Assembly: GCA_023412495.1 (NCBI GenBank)
Contig: JAEYNP010000083.1
Span: 62,001 to 126,000 of the forward strand
Direction: 5' to 3'
Source of the DNA: Pseudomonadota bacterium
GTDB taxonomy: Bacteria; Desulfobacterota; Desulfobulbia; Desulfobulbales; Desulfocapsaceae
Length of the DNA stretch: 64,000 bases
This document shows positions 29,397 to 37,545 of the stretch, piece by piece. The first letter of the stretch is position 1, and every line of letters starts with the position of its first letter. The notes beneath the pieces are model-generated. The model was not told the origin of the DNA, did no database searches, and saw only the letters and a list, made by a program, of their open reading frames with translations. The translations under genes were made by a program, and so were the position numbers.

Positions 29397-30761
29397 TCAC
29401 TCTTTTATTCGGCAGCGGCGCATGAAACTCTCCGCCCACTCGGGTGTCCCGTCGGCGTGGACATGGGTGTAGAGGGCGAGGACGTTGTTATGGACCAGGC
29501 CGTCCCGGCCATCCGCGAAGCCGTAGCCCCGCACCATCTTTAAAGCCAGCTGTTCCGCCGATCCCTGCCAGTCGAGTACTTTCGAGTAGCGGAACTCGTG
29601 GCCCTTCACTTCCGTACCCGGCCCGTAAAAGGCGTTGTCCTTTTCCACTCTGAAGATGGTATAGCCGTGAGCCTGGGGTTTCTTCGACATGCCGAACCGG
29701 ACTGGGAAAACGCCGGCCAGCGGAAACTCCTCGCCGTCCAGGACGATGGAACGGCCGAGATAGATAAGGCCGCCGCACTCGGCATAGATCGGCAGGCCGC
29801 GGTCGGCAGCCTCCTTGATCGACTGCCTGAAACCGGCGTTGGCCGCCAATTCCCGCGCCCCGGTTTCGGGAAAGCCGCCGCCGATATAGAGACCGGCGAT
29901 CTCAGGAAGGGCCGGGGCACGCATGGCGTCGATGAACACAAGCTCAGCCCCGGCCCGCTCCAGAGCCTCGAGATTTTCCGAATAGTAGAACTGGAAGGCG
30001 GCATCCTGGAGGATACCGATTCTCACCTTTTCCCGGCCCCCATGGTCGATTTCGGCAGACGCGGGCAGTTCCGGCACGGCCGCCATGACTTGTTCCAGTC
30101 GGTCGAGGTCGACATTGTCGGCGATGAGGTCGGCGAGATAGCCGAGCGCGCCGTCGCTGTCGGTGTATTCCTGGTGAGGGATCATGCCCAGGTGGCGCAT
30201 GGGAAAGATATCGCGTTTCAGGCGGGGCACCGATCCGAGGACCGGAATGCCGGTGTACTTTTCCACCGCCTCCGTGACCAGCAGCCGCTGGCGCTCGGTG
30301 GCGATCTGGTTGAGGATGACACCCCGAATGTCGAGCCGCTCGTCGAATTTTATACAGCCGAGGACCATGGCCGCGACGGTTCGGGTAGTCTTGGTGCAGT
30401 TGACTACCAGCACCACCGGGAGATTCAGGGTGAGCGCCAGATCCGCGGTGGAATACCCTCCTTCCGCATTCACGCCGTCGAAGAGGCCCCTGTTGCCTTC
30501 GACGATCACGATATCCGCCCCGCGGGATCTGCGGGCGAAGGACTCGGCGATCGCCTCGCCGGACATGAGAAAGGGATCGAGATTGTAGCACTTCTCCCCG
30601 GCCGCCAGCTGCAGCCAGCCTGCGTCGATATAATCAGGCCCCTTCTTGAAGGGAACGACCCGCCGGCCGCGCCGCCTGAGGGCCGCGGCAAGCCCCACCG
30701 CCACGACGCTCTTGCCCGACCCGCCGGCCAATCCGGCGATCACTATGCCTTTTTTGTGCAT
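29397..30761 (-). CDS. Cobyrinic acid a,c-diamide synthase (CbiA/CobB/DsrN type)
   Basis: Glutamine-dependent amidotransferase of 454 residues that amidates acetate side chains a and c of a corrin or related tetrapyrrole. N-terminal dethiobiotin-synthase-like ATPase (GLAGGSGKSVVAVGLA, KKGPDYIDAGW, VEGNRGLFDG) and C-terminal class I glutamine amidotransferase with nucleophile Cys in YAECGGLIYLG and catalytic His near the end (LYTHVH). The start at 30761 has GAGGAA upstream. In sulfate reducers a paralogue, DsrN, amidates sirohaem; no dsr or cbi genes are nearby, so the substrate stays open. Confidence 0.9.
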   Translation of the reverse strand: MHKKGIVIAGLAGGSGKSVVAVGLAAALRRRGRRVVPFKKGPDYIDAGWLQLAAGEKCYNLDPFLMSGEAIAESFARRSRGADIVIVEGNRGLFDGVNAEGGYSTADLALTLNLPVVLVVNCTKTTRTVAAMVLGCIKFDERLDIRGVILNQIATERQRLLVTEAVEKYTGIPVLGSVPRLKRDIFPMRHLGMIPHQEYTDSDGALGYLADLIADNVDLDRLEQVMAAVPELPASAEIDHGGREKVRIGILQDAAFQFYYSENLEALERAGAELVFIDAMRAPALPEIAGLYIGGGFPETGARELAANAGFRQSIKEAADRGLPIYAECGGLIYLGRSIVLDGEEFPLAGVFPVRFGMSKKPQAHGYTIFRVEKDNAFYGPGTEVKGHEFRYSKVLDWQGSAEQLALKMVRGYGFADGRDGLVHNNVLALYTHVHADGTPEWAESFMRRCRIKE

Positions 30762-30836
30762 TGTTGAATATTCCTCGTAACCCACCACAAGGTGGGTAGG
30801 CACCTTCTCAAAATTTATTCAGAATCCCAAAGCATT

Positions 30837-30863
30837 GTAGGGGCGAACCTTGTGTTCGCCCGC
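30837..30863. repeat. GTAGGGGCGAACC-type hairpin
   Basis: GGGGCGAACCTTGTGTTCGCCC folds into a GGCGAAC/GTTCGCC hairpin. Close copies at 36330-36357 and, degenerate, 50848-50873. Confidence 0.65.
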
Positions 30864-30890
30864 CCGTCGTTTATCCGCTATGCCATTATA

Positions 30891-31097
30891 ACGGGCTGAC
30901 CGCCCGCAACCAAGGCTTGTTAACCCCTCCCATTACAGAGGGGACTCTTTTCAGTACCCCCTTGAGGGGTATAAGTACCTTCAGGAAGAAATTCGTTTTT
31001 AAAGCAAGAAACGAATTTCTAAGGTACTAACCCCGATAAACGGGATAAGTACCTTCACGAAATTCGTTTTAAAAGCAAGAAACGAATTTCTAAGGTA
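30891..31097. repeat. Composite palindromic intergenic element, copy C, with internal duplication
   Basis: CGGGCTGACCGCCCGCAACC, ACCCCTCCCATTACAGAGGGG, CAGTACCCCCTTGAGGGG, then two tandem copies of an AGTACCTTC...CGAATTTCTAAGGTACT unit of about 60 bp, each with inverted ends. Abuts the stop of the acyltransferase gene. It fills the 336-bp gap together with the hairpin at 30837. Confidence 0.8.
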
Positions 31098-31769
31098 CTA
31101 ATGACCGTCCTTATTATATTGGCCCCAGGCGTTACGGTAAAGCTCATTCAGCCGTTCTTCAAGAAGCAGCCGGTACTCCTCGATGCTCTCCGCCTTCAGC
31201 TCCGGCGGCACGGCAATCGGCTCGCCGAAAAAGTAGTCGATGCGGGAAAAGGGCTTGGGCACGGCGGTCCTGTCCCAGGAGCGGACGGTGAAGTAGCGCG
31301 AGGCGGACCAGGCCATTGGCTGGATCGGCGTACCGGTCCGCGAGGCCAGAAGAATGGCTCCCGACTGGGCGATCCGCGGCGGCCCCTGGGAGCCGTCCGC
31401 CACGAGGGCCACACTGTCGCCCGACCTTACCGCCCGCAGCAGCCCTTTGAGGGCCTCGACTCCCTTGTTGTTCCGGGAGCCGCGCACGGTGGAAAAGTGA
31501 AACTCGCGGGCCAGGCGGGCCACATATTCACCGTCCCGGCTGGCGCTGACCATGACCGTCGCCCTTTGGCCACGCATAAAATAGAAGCTATAGAGCAGCG
31601 AATAGTGCCAGAATGAGCCGATAAGCGGCCGACCCGTTTCCTTGGGATTCAGGAAGTTATCCCGGCCGTGCACCCGGACCCGGCAGGTCAGGAACCACAC
31701 CCGCATGAGCAGGGCGACGAGCCGGGGCACCACCCGCACCAGGACGCTGTTCAGGGTGCCCTCGGTCAT
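31098..31769 (-). CDS. DUF374 lysophospholipid acyltransferase-like protein
   Basis: 223 residues, membrane-associated. The family pattern is clear: [15 protein letters not shown] (an H-x4-type active-site variant), [66 protein letters not shown] split over the core, then [12 protein letters not shown]. The DUF374 group is related to LpxL/PlsC acyltransferases and is often linked to lipid A assembly genes. Its ATG overlaps the uvrB stop by 4 bp, so it is translated from the uvrB message. Acyl donor and acceptor are unknown. Confidence 0.85.
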   Translation of the reverse strand: MTEGTLNSVLVRVVPRLVALLMRVWFLTCRVRVHGRDNFLNPKETGRPLIGSFWHYSLLYSFYFMRGQRATVMVSASRDGEYVARLAREFHFSTVRGSRNNKGVEALKGLLRAVRSGDSVALVADGSQGPPRIAQSGAILLASRTGTPIQPMAWSASRYFTVRSWDRTAVPKPFSRIDYFFGEPIAVPPELKAESIEEYRLLLEERLNELYRNAWGQYNKDGH

Positions 31770-33784
31770 CCGATCTCGATCTCCAGCATCCGGATCTTCT
31801 TGATCCTGTCTCGCAGCTCCGCCGCCCTCTCGAAGGCCAGCTCCTTGGCCGCCCGGCGCATCTCTTCCTCCAGACGTTTGACCTCCTTCTCCAGTTCCCT
31901 CATAGAATTGAAGACCGGCAGCTCTTCCGCGGTCGCCAGCACCAGCTCGCTGTGATCGGCGGGCACATAGCCGGTGGCGTGCAGATGCTGCTGCATGGAA
32001 TCCTTGACCGCCGAAATGACCGTCTGGGGGACGATGCCGTTTTTGCGATTGAACTCCTGCTGGATCTTGCGGCGGCGCTCGGTCTCCTCGATGGTGTAGC
32101 GCATCGAGCCGGTGACGGTGTCGGCGTACATGATCACCATGCCGTCGGCGTTTCGGGCGGCCCGGCCGCAGGTCTGGATCAGCGACCGCTCGGAGCGGAG
32201 AAAGCCTTCCTTGTCGGCATCGAGGACGGCCACCAGCGACACCTCCGGGATATCGAGGCCTTCCCGCAGCAGGTTGATGCCGATCAGCACGTCGAAGGCG
32301 CCCATCCGCAGGTCGCGGATCAGCTCGACCCGCTCCAGCGTCTTGATGTCCGAATGGAGGTAGCGCACCCGGATTCCCAGCTTGTCGTAATACTCGGTGA
32401 GATCCTCGGCCATTCGCTTGGTGAGCGTCGTGACCAGCACCGCCTCGCCCCGGTTCGCCCGAATGCGGATCTCCTCCAGCAGGTCATCTACCTGGTGGGT
32501 CGCCGGCCGGACCTCGATCCTCGGATCGAGCAGGCCAGTCGGCCGGATCACCTGCTCGATCACCCTGCCCTCGACCTGCTGCAGCTCGTAATTCCCCGGG
32601 GTAGCCGAGACATAGACCACCTGGTTGATCCTTTTCACGAACTCGTCGAAGCGGAGAGGCCGGTTGTCGAGCGCCGACGGCAGCCGGAAGCCGTACTGGA
32701 CCAGGGTCTCCTTGCGGGAGCGGTCACCGTTGTACATGCCGTTCAGCTGGCCTATGGCAATATGGCTCTCGTCGATCACCAGGAGGTAGTCCTCGGGGAA
32801 ATAGTCGAGGAGGTTCGGCGGCGGCGCCCCCGGCATCTTGCCGGTGAGGTGGCGGCTGTAGTTCTCGATGCCGTTGCAGTAGCCGAGCTCCTGGATCATC
32901 TCCAGATCGAACATGGTGCGCTGCTCCAGCCGCTGGGCCTCAACCAGCCGGTTCTGCTTATACAGCTCGTCGAGGCGCTCCTGCAGCTCGTCCTTTATGG
33001 TGGCGATGGCCCGCTGCAGCCGGTCCTTGGAAGTGACGAAGTGGCTGCCGGGGAAGACCGTGTACTCCTCGAGGCGCTCCAGCACCACGCCGCGCAGGGG
33101 ATCGATCATGGTGATCGATTCCACGGTGTCGCCGAAATACTCCACCCGGATCGAGCGGTCCTCCTCGTGTACCGGAAAGATATCCAGCACGTCGCCCCGC
33201 ACCCGGAAGGTCCCGCGATGGAAGGACACGTCGTTGCGCTCGTACTGCAGGAAGACCAGGCGGCGCTGGGCATCCTCGATGGGCGCCTCGTCGCCGACCC
33301 GCAGGAAGAGATGCATGTTCTTGTATTCATCGGGCGAACCGAGGCCATAGATGCAGGACACCGAGGCGACGATCAGCACGTCGCTGCGGGTGAGCAGCGA
33401 GCGGGTCGCGGAGTGGCGCATCTTGTCGATGGCGTCGTTGATCGAAGAGTCCTTTTCGATATAACTGTCCGACTGGGGGATGTAGGCCTCGGGCTGGTAA
33501 TAATCGTAATAGGAGACGAAATACTCCACCGCGTTGTGCGGGAAGAGCTCCTTGAATTCGCTGAACAACTGGGCAGCCAGGGTCTTGTTGGGGGCGATGA
33601 CCAGGGTCGGCCGCTGGACCTTCTCAACGACGTTGGCGATGGTGAAGGTCTTGCCGGACCCGGTGACCCCGAGCAGCACCTGGCTCCTGACCCCGGCCTG
33701 GATGCCGTCGGCCAAGGCCTGAATCGCCTCGGGTTGGTCGCCGGAAATCTTGAACTGCGTGACAAGCTGAAAAGGAATATCCAT
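31766..33784 (-). CDS. uvrB: UvrABC excinuclease subunit B
   Basis: DNA-damage recognition helicase of nucleotide excision repair, 672 residues. Walker [15 protein letters not shown] near 38-51; beta-hairpin region [18 protein letters not shown] box; helicase motifs [17 protein letters not shown] and [10 protein letters not shown]-terminal UVR domain [16 protein letters not shown] that contacts UvrC. The ATG at 33784 gives [21 protein letters not shown], the expected N-terminus; the frame's upstream extension lies within a palindromic repeat and is rejected. Downstream acyltransferase overlaps its stop by 4 bp. Confidence 0.97.
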   Translation of the reverse strand: MDIPFQLVTQFKISGDQPEAIQALADGIQAGVRSQVLLGVTGSGKTFTIANVVEKVQRPTLVIAPNKTLAAQLFSEFKELFPHNAVEYFVSYYDYYQPEAYIPQSDSYIEKDSSINDAIDKMRHSATRSLLTRSDVLIVASVSCIYGLGSPDEYKNMHLFLRVGDEAPIEDAQRRLVFLQYERNDVSFHRGTFRVRGDVLDIFPVHEEDRSIRVEYFGDTVESITMIDPLRGVVLERLEEYTVFPGSHFVTSKDRLQRAIATIKDELQERLDELYKQNRLVEAQRLEQRTMFDLEMIQELGYCNGIENYSRHLTGKMPGAPPPNLLDYFPEDYLLVIDESHIAIGQLNGMYNGDRSRKETLVQYGFRLPSALDNRPLRFDEFVKRINQVVYVSATPGNYELQQVEGRVIEQVIRPTGLLDPRIEVRPATHQVDDLLEEIRIRANRGEAVLVTTLTKRMAEDLTEYYDKLGIRVRYLHSDIKTLERVELIRDLRMGAFDVLIGINLLREGLDIPEVSLVAVLDADKEGFLRSERSLIQTCGRAARNADGMVIMYADTVTGSMRYTIEETERRRKIQQEFNRKNGIVPQTVISAVKDSMQQHLHATGYVPADHSELVLATAEELPVFNSMRELEKEVKRLEEEMRRAAKELAFERAAELRDRIKKIRMLEIEIG

Positions 33785-33796
33785 CGGGTTTCGGTT

Positions 33797-33885
33797 CCAG
33801 AAGTCAGAAGCCAGAGGACAGAATCCAGATACTCTGGTCGCCGGAGACGACATTCTCATCCGGCTGTCTGGTTTCTTGCTTTTTG
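33797..33885. repeat. Palindromic repeat upstream of uvrB
   Basis: CAGAAGTCAGAAGCCAGAGG on the left and GGCTGTCTGGTTTCTTGC on the right. Related to 21764-21855. It sits directly upstream of the uvrB start, so it may lie in the leader. Confidence 0.6.
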
Positions 33886-33991
33886 GTCTCTTTCTTGATT
33901 CGCAGAGTGAACCCCCAATCTCATAACTTAGGAGTGCAATCTACAGAGCATTGCTTTTCAACCCTCGAACTGCTTGGGTAAAGGGCGAAGT

Positions 33992-34034
33992 GTAGGGTGC
34001 GTTTCACGCACCAGGTGCATGGAATGCATCCTAC
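33992..34034. repeat. Dispersed GTAGGGTGC-type palindrome
   Basis: GTAGGGTGCGTTTCACGCACC then AGGTGCATGGAATGCATCCTAC: two nested hairpins. The rest of 33886-34143 has a partial further copy (GTGCATTGGAGTGCACCC near 34054) and nothing else recognised. Confidence 0.7.
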
Positions 34035-34143
34035 AATAACTCCGAAATGGCTAAGTGCATTGGAGTGCACCCTAAAAAAATGAACTTCTACTTTCAAGGG
34101 TCCGTTAGAATAACAAAAAGGTTGTCACTCTTCCACCACAACC

Positions 34144-34350
34144 TCAGGGCTCCCGCTCGTTTTCCCAGTAAATGCACTTCTCCGGGCAGTTCTTGATGGC
34201 CTCCTCGACCAACTCCTCAGGATAGCGCGGCAGTTCGATCACCTCCATCATCCCCGTCTCGGGATTGTACCGAAAAACTTCCGGGGCGATCTCGATGCAT
34301 CCTCCGCATTCCGTGCAGCGCCCCAAATCTATTACAGGGATTCTCTTCAT
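34144..34350 (-). CDS. Single-cluster [4Fe-4S] ferredoxin
   Basis: 68-residue ferredoxin: GRCTECGGCIEIAPEVF (CxxCxxC) near 10-18 and the fourth ligand in AIKNCPEKC near 55-60. One cluster, as in Desulfovibrio gigas or thermophile ferredoxins. The frame extends 21 codons upstream but GAGGAC precedes the ATG at 34350 (MKRIPVIDLGRC). It is divergent from the flavodiiron protein, 227 bp away; it could serve as its electron donor, but nothing proves this. Confidence 0.9.
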   Translation of the reverse strand: MKRIPVIDLGRCTECGGCIEIAPEVFRYNPETGMMEVIELPRYPEELVEEAIKNCPEKCIYWENEREP

Positions 34351-34577
34351 ACTCGTCCTCGCGATAAAAATGAATCGGCAGGATTTTTTCCTCTTCTCAT
34401 TCCTAATAATCATTATTAATAAGTATCTTCAATCTTTTTATTGTCCATAGGACTCGATCCCGAGGTTGTAATCGACGTCCCTGTCCATTAATATTGTTAG
34501 CGATTGAACTCGGATTTCGGTTGTTCAGCTCTTCGGCAACTGGCAAAACCATTGAAAATCAAAACATTGGAGCGAAC

Positions 34578-35795
34578 ATGAGCACCACGGAACTGGCTAA
34601 GGGAATATACTGGGTTGGAGCAGTTGACTGGGATGTAAGAGACTTTCACGGCTATTCGACAAACAGGGGAACCACCTACAACGCCTTTCTCGTCATCGAT
34701 GAAAAAATCACCCTCTTCGACACCGTCAAACATGAGCACCTGGATGAGATGCTGCGAAATATCCGGCAGATCGTCGATCCGGCCAAGATCGATTATCTGG
34801 TGGTCAACCACGTCGAGATGGACCACTCGGGCAGCCTGCCGGAGATGATGGAGCTCATCAAACCGCAGAAGCTGATCTGCTCTCCCATGGGCCAGAAGGC
34901 GATCATCGAGCACTTCCACCGGGAGGACTGGCCCTACGAGGTGGTGAAGACGGGCGCCGAGATCAGCCTCGGCAAGCGGACCATCCAGTTCCTGGAAACC
35001 CGCATGCTGCACTGGCCCGACTCCATGTTCAGCTACCTCAAGGAGGACGGCATCCTCTTCTCCAGCGATGCCTTCGGCCAGCATTACGCCTCCAGCGAGC
35101 GGTTCGACGACGAGGTGGACATGGCGGAGGTCATGCACGAGAGCGCCAAGTATTATGCCAATATCCTTTACCTGTATGCGCCGCTCATCAGAAAACTCCT
35201 GGCCACGGTGGCGTCGATGAACCTCGATATCAGGATGATCGCCCCCGACCATGGCGTGATCTGGCGCTCCAACATGACCAAGATCCTTACCGCCTACGAC
35301 AAGTGGAGCCGAAATGAGGCTGACAGCAAGGTCCTGGTCATCTACGATTCCATGTGGCATTCCACGGAGAAGATGGCCCAGTCCATCGAGATCGGCCTGA
35401 GGGAATCCGGGGTGAGCACCAGCATGATCAACCTCAAGGTCCACCACCGCAGCGACGTCATGACCCAGGTGTTGGGGGCCAAAGCCGTGATCCTCGGCTC
35501 CTCCACCCTGAACAATGGCCTGCTGCCGCGGATGGCCGGCTTCCTCATGTACATGCGGGGGCTGAAGCCCACCGGCAAGTTCGGCGCCGCCTTCGGCTCC
35601 TACGGCTGGAGCGGCGAGGCGGTGGGGCTGATGAACACGGCCCTGGAGGACATGAAGATCGAGCTGATCGAGGAGGGCCTGCGGCTGAAATATGTGCCCG
35701 ACGAGCGGCAGCTCGCCGAATGCGTGGAGATGGGCAAACGGATCGGCAGGCGGGTCAAGGAGAGCATCGCCTCGAAAGCAACTGCGCCGGCATGA
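34578..35795 (+). CDS. Flavodiiron protein (FprA/ROO type)
   Basis: Reduces O2 to water and/or NO to N2O in the cytoplasm, protecting an anaerobe. 405 residues: metallo-beta-lactamase-like diiron domain (about 1-250) with ligand motif HVEMDHSGS near 79-87, HWPDSMF, SSDAFGQH, and PDHGVIWR; then a flavodoxin domain (about 255-400) with FMN loop YDSMWHSTEKMA. No rubredoxin domain is fused, as in ROO of Desulfovibrio. The ATG at 34578 has TTGGAG upstream and is preferred over a start 28 codons earlier. Its stop overlaps the start of the next gene (ATGA). Confidence 0.95.
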   Translation: MSTTELAKGIYWVGAVDWDVRDFHGYSTNRGTTYNAFLVIDEKITLFDTVKHEHLDEMLRNIRQIVDPAKIDYLVVNHVEMDHSGSLPEMMELIKPQKLICSPMGQKAIIEHFHREDWPYEVVKTGAEISLGKRTIQFLETRMLHWPDSMFSYLKEDGILFSSDAFGQHYASSERFDDEVDMAEVMHESAKYYANILYLYAPLIRKLLATVASMNLDIRMIAPDHGVIWRSNMTKILTAYDKWSRNEADSKVLVIYDSMWHSTEKMAQSIEIGLRESGVSTSMINLKVHHRSDVMTQVLGAKAVILGSSTLNNGLLPRMAGFLMYMRGLKPTGKFGAAFGSYGWSGEAVGLMNTALEDMKIELIEEGLRLKYVPDERQLAECVEMGKRIGRRVKESIASKATAPA

Positions 35796-36274
35796 AACAG
35801 ATCTCCCAGCATAAGGTCCTCGTCGCCGGGGATTCGTTCGAGCACTGTACCCAGCAGGTCCGGAGGTTTTTCGACCTGACCTCGCTCGTTATCTACGACT
35901 GCATCGAGCCCCGGCGGGAAGAGTCCCGCTCGGGCCTCGATGCCGATTTTCCCAAGCGGATCGAGGAGGCGATCGACCGCAACCGGCGACTGGTGCGGGA
36001 GTTCACCGCCGATTTGGAAAAGGCGGGCGTTCACAGCACCGCCGAGCTGCCCACGGTCGAGCAGGGCTTCGTCAGCAAGACCCTGCACATTCTCGCCCAT
36101 TTTCTCGACGGCTTCGTCGGCATCGACTCGCATTTCTACAACCTGCTCGACGACAGCCACTGGCTGCCCGCGCCGACCGCGGCGGCCATTGCCGAAGATC
36201 CCGGCCGCTACTGGCTGATCCACATCGACTGCTATTCGGCGACGCCGGACGAAGCGGGAATCCTCCGGCTTTGA
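35792..36274 (+). CDS. Unknown protein coupled to the flavodiiron gene
   Basis: 160-residue soluble protein, start overlapping the flavodiiron stop in ATGA, so translation is coupled and a shared role is likely. Seen: VLVAGDSFEHCTQQVRRFFD, an acidic helical middle, TVEQGFVSKTLHILAHFLDGFVGIDSHFYNLLDDSHWL, and a C-terminal RYWLIHIDCYSATPDE. No Cys cluster, no signal peptide, no membrane segment. The conserved-looking His/Asp-rich part (ILAHFLDGFVGIDSHFYN) might bind metal (speculation). I do not recognise the family. Confidence 0.75.
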   Translation: MKQISQHKVLVAGDSFEHCTQQVRRFFDLTSLVIYDCIEPRREESRSGLDADFPKRIEEAIDRNRRLVREFTADLEKAGVHSTAELPTVEQGFVSKTLHILAHFLDGFVGIDSHFYNLLDDSHWLPAPTAAAIAEDPGRYWLIHIDCYSATPDEAGILRL

Positions 36275-36329
36275 GACACGACTTCCTTGAAGTGTTCACT
36301 CCCCCTGGCAAGGAGGTGAAATCGCGGTT

Positions 36330-36357
36330 GTAGGGGCGAACCTTGTGTGTTCGCCCG
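36330..36357. repeat. GTAGGGGCGAACC-type hairpin
   Basis: GTAGGGGCGAACC...GTTCGCCC, copy of 30837-30863. Confidence 0.6.
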
Positions 36358-36408
36358 AAAGCACGGAGCGGCGATCACGGACGGGAGGCAAACTTGGTTA
36401 AAGATTCA

Positions 36409-36448
36409 GTAGGGTGCACACCGCGCACCCGGTGCCCGGGGTGCACCC
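36409..36448. repeat. Dispersed GTAGGGTGC-type palindrome
   Basis: GTAGGGTGCACACCGCGCACC then GGTGCCCGGGGTGCACCC; degenerate member of the family at 33992. Confidence 0.55.
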
Positions 36449-36488
36449 AACCGGAAAAACTGGTGAAATGATAATGAAGAAGTCGATC

Positions 36489-36539
36489 GTTCCCACGCTC
36501 CGGCGTGGGAACGCAGCCTGGGACGCTCCAGCGTCCCGA
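36489..36539. repeat. Double-hairpin repeat (GTTCCCACGC type)
   Basis: GTTCCCACGCTCCGGCGTGG plus GAAC, then GGGACGCTCCAGCGTCCC: two adjacent hairpins. Similar repeats are known to be widely dispersed in proteobacterial genomes (general knowledge). Confidence 0.65.
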
Positions 36540-36559
36540 GTCATCCTCGCATTCTCACT

Positions 36560-36599
36560 ATGACAGTCATCCACCACGTATGACAGTCATCCACCACGA
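36560..36599 (+). repeat. 20-bp tandem duplication across the methyltransferase start codon
   Basis: ATGACAGTCATCCACCACG occurs at 36560 and again at 36580, one base apart. The second copy starts the gene; the first is out of frame and makes a 7-codon mini-ORF (M-T-V-I-H-H-V) whose TGA overlaps the real ATG. Confidence 0.9.
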
Positions 36600-37374
36600 C
36601 TATGCGGACGAACCCGACCCCGTCTTTCTCCCCCTGCCCGAGGACCTCGCCTGCGAGCTGTACCGGCTGGAGATGGACGGCTTCACGGACGATATCGTCT
36701 TCTTCAGGCAGCTCCTGCCGGACCGCGGCAGAATCCTCGAACTAGGCTGCGGCACCGGCCGGGTGGCCCGGCAGCTGGCCGGGCCGGGCCGCGAAGTGCT
36801 GGGCATCGATATCTCCATGAACATGCTCAGGCTTGCCGCACTGCACCAATCGGCCAATTGCCGGTTCATCTGCATGGACATGGTGCATCTCGGCTTGGGC
36901 CGGGCCTTCGATGCGATTCTCATCCCATACAACACCCTCAACCTGCTCATTGACGAAAACCGCATCCTCCGCTGTCTCTACGGCTGCAGGGAAGCACTCG
37001 ATGCCGATGGCCGGCTGCTGGCGCAACTTTTCATACCCAACCGGCCATTTCCGGCCAAGAACTCCTTCCAGTTCCAGATGTTCGATCGGCCCGGCGGCGG
37101 GAGGATCATCAAGGAGATACTCAAACGGCCGCGGCCGGAAGCGCACGAAATGGAGATAGAGGAACGCTTCCGCATCCGCCCCATGCAGCCGGGGCAGACC
37201 AACCAGGATTACCGTTCCATCTACCGCATCACCGCCCCGACGCTCGACCGCTGGCTTGATCTTTTTGCAATGGCCGGCCTCACCCCCGTGGATATCTGGG
37301 GCTCCTACGACCGCAAAAACTACGATCCCTCGGCAACTTCCTGCTGCCTTGTGCAATTAAGAAGAAAAATTTAA
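36580..37374 (+). CDS. Class I SAM-dependent methyltransferase
   Basis: 264 residues. Motif I ILELGCGTGRVARQLAG near 51-67, acidic motif LGIDISMNML, motif IV AILIPYNTLNLL; the C-terminal half (about 140-264) is a beta-rich extension with FQMFDRPGGGRI and QDYRSIYRITAPTLDRW, as in many small-molecule methyltransferases. Substrate unknown. No Shine-Dalgarno is seen; instead a tandem duplication creates a 7-codon upstream ORF overlapping the start. Three different repeats lie in the 305 bp upstream, so the gene has probably been rearranged. Downstream hcp has its own promoter. Confidence 0.85.
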   Translation: MTVIHHDYADEPDPVFLPLPEDLACELYRLEMDGFTDDIVFFRQLLPDRGRILELGCGTGRVARQLAGPGREVLGIDISMNMLRLAALHQSANCRFICMDMVHLGLGRAFDAILIPYNTLNLLIDENRILRCLYGCREALDADGRLLAQLFIPNRPFPAKNSFQFQMFDRPGGGRIIKEILKRPRPEAHEMEIEERFRIRPMQPGQTNQDYRSIYRITAPTLDRWLDLFAMAGLTPVDIWGSYDRKNYDPSATSCCLVQLRRKI

Positions 37375-37388
37375 TTTTTTCGCTACTC

Positions 37389-37430
37389 TTGACCTAGATC
37401 AAAGAACCTGAGACACTCCTTGTGTATTCT
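37389..37430 (+). promoter_or_regulatory. FNR/HcpR-like box and promoter of hcp
   Basis: TTGAC-CTAG-ATCAA (37389-37402) followed 22 bp later by the extended -10 TGTGTATTCT (hexamer 37425-37430). If +1 is 7 bases after the hexamer, the box centre lies at -41.5, the class II activator position. The CRP/FNR-family regulator HcpR is known to control hcp genes in Desulfobacterota; that it acts here is inference. Confidence 0.7.
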
Positions 37431-37545
37431 CTTCTCATCGATGATCGAGATCACCTTCTCGGTCGCATTACACTGAACTGCTTAGGAACACAGTACAATA
37501 ATCGGTGGCTGATGACGGCTACCCAACTACTCTCAGGAGGAGATT

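Noticed and set aside
29397..30761. DsrN (sirohaem amidase) as a firm call
   Set aside because: Same family, but no dsr genes are adjacent; only the general cobyrinate diamide synthase call is supported.
31952..33898. 648-codon frame opposite uvrB
   Set aside because: Antisense to uvrB with no family resemblance.
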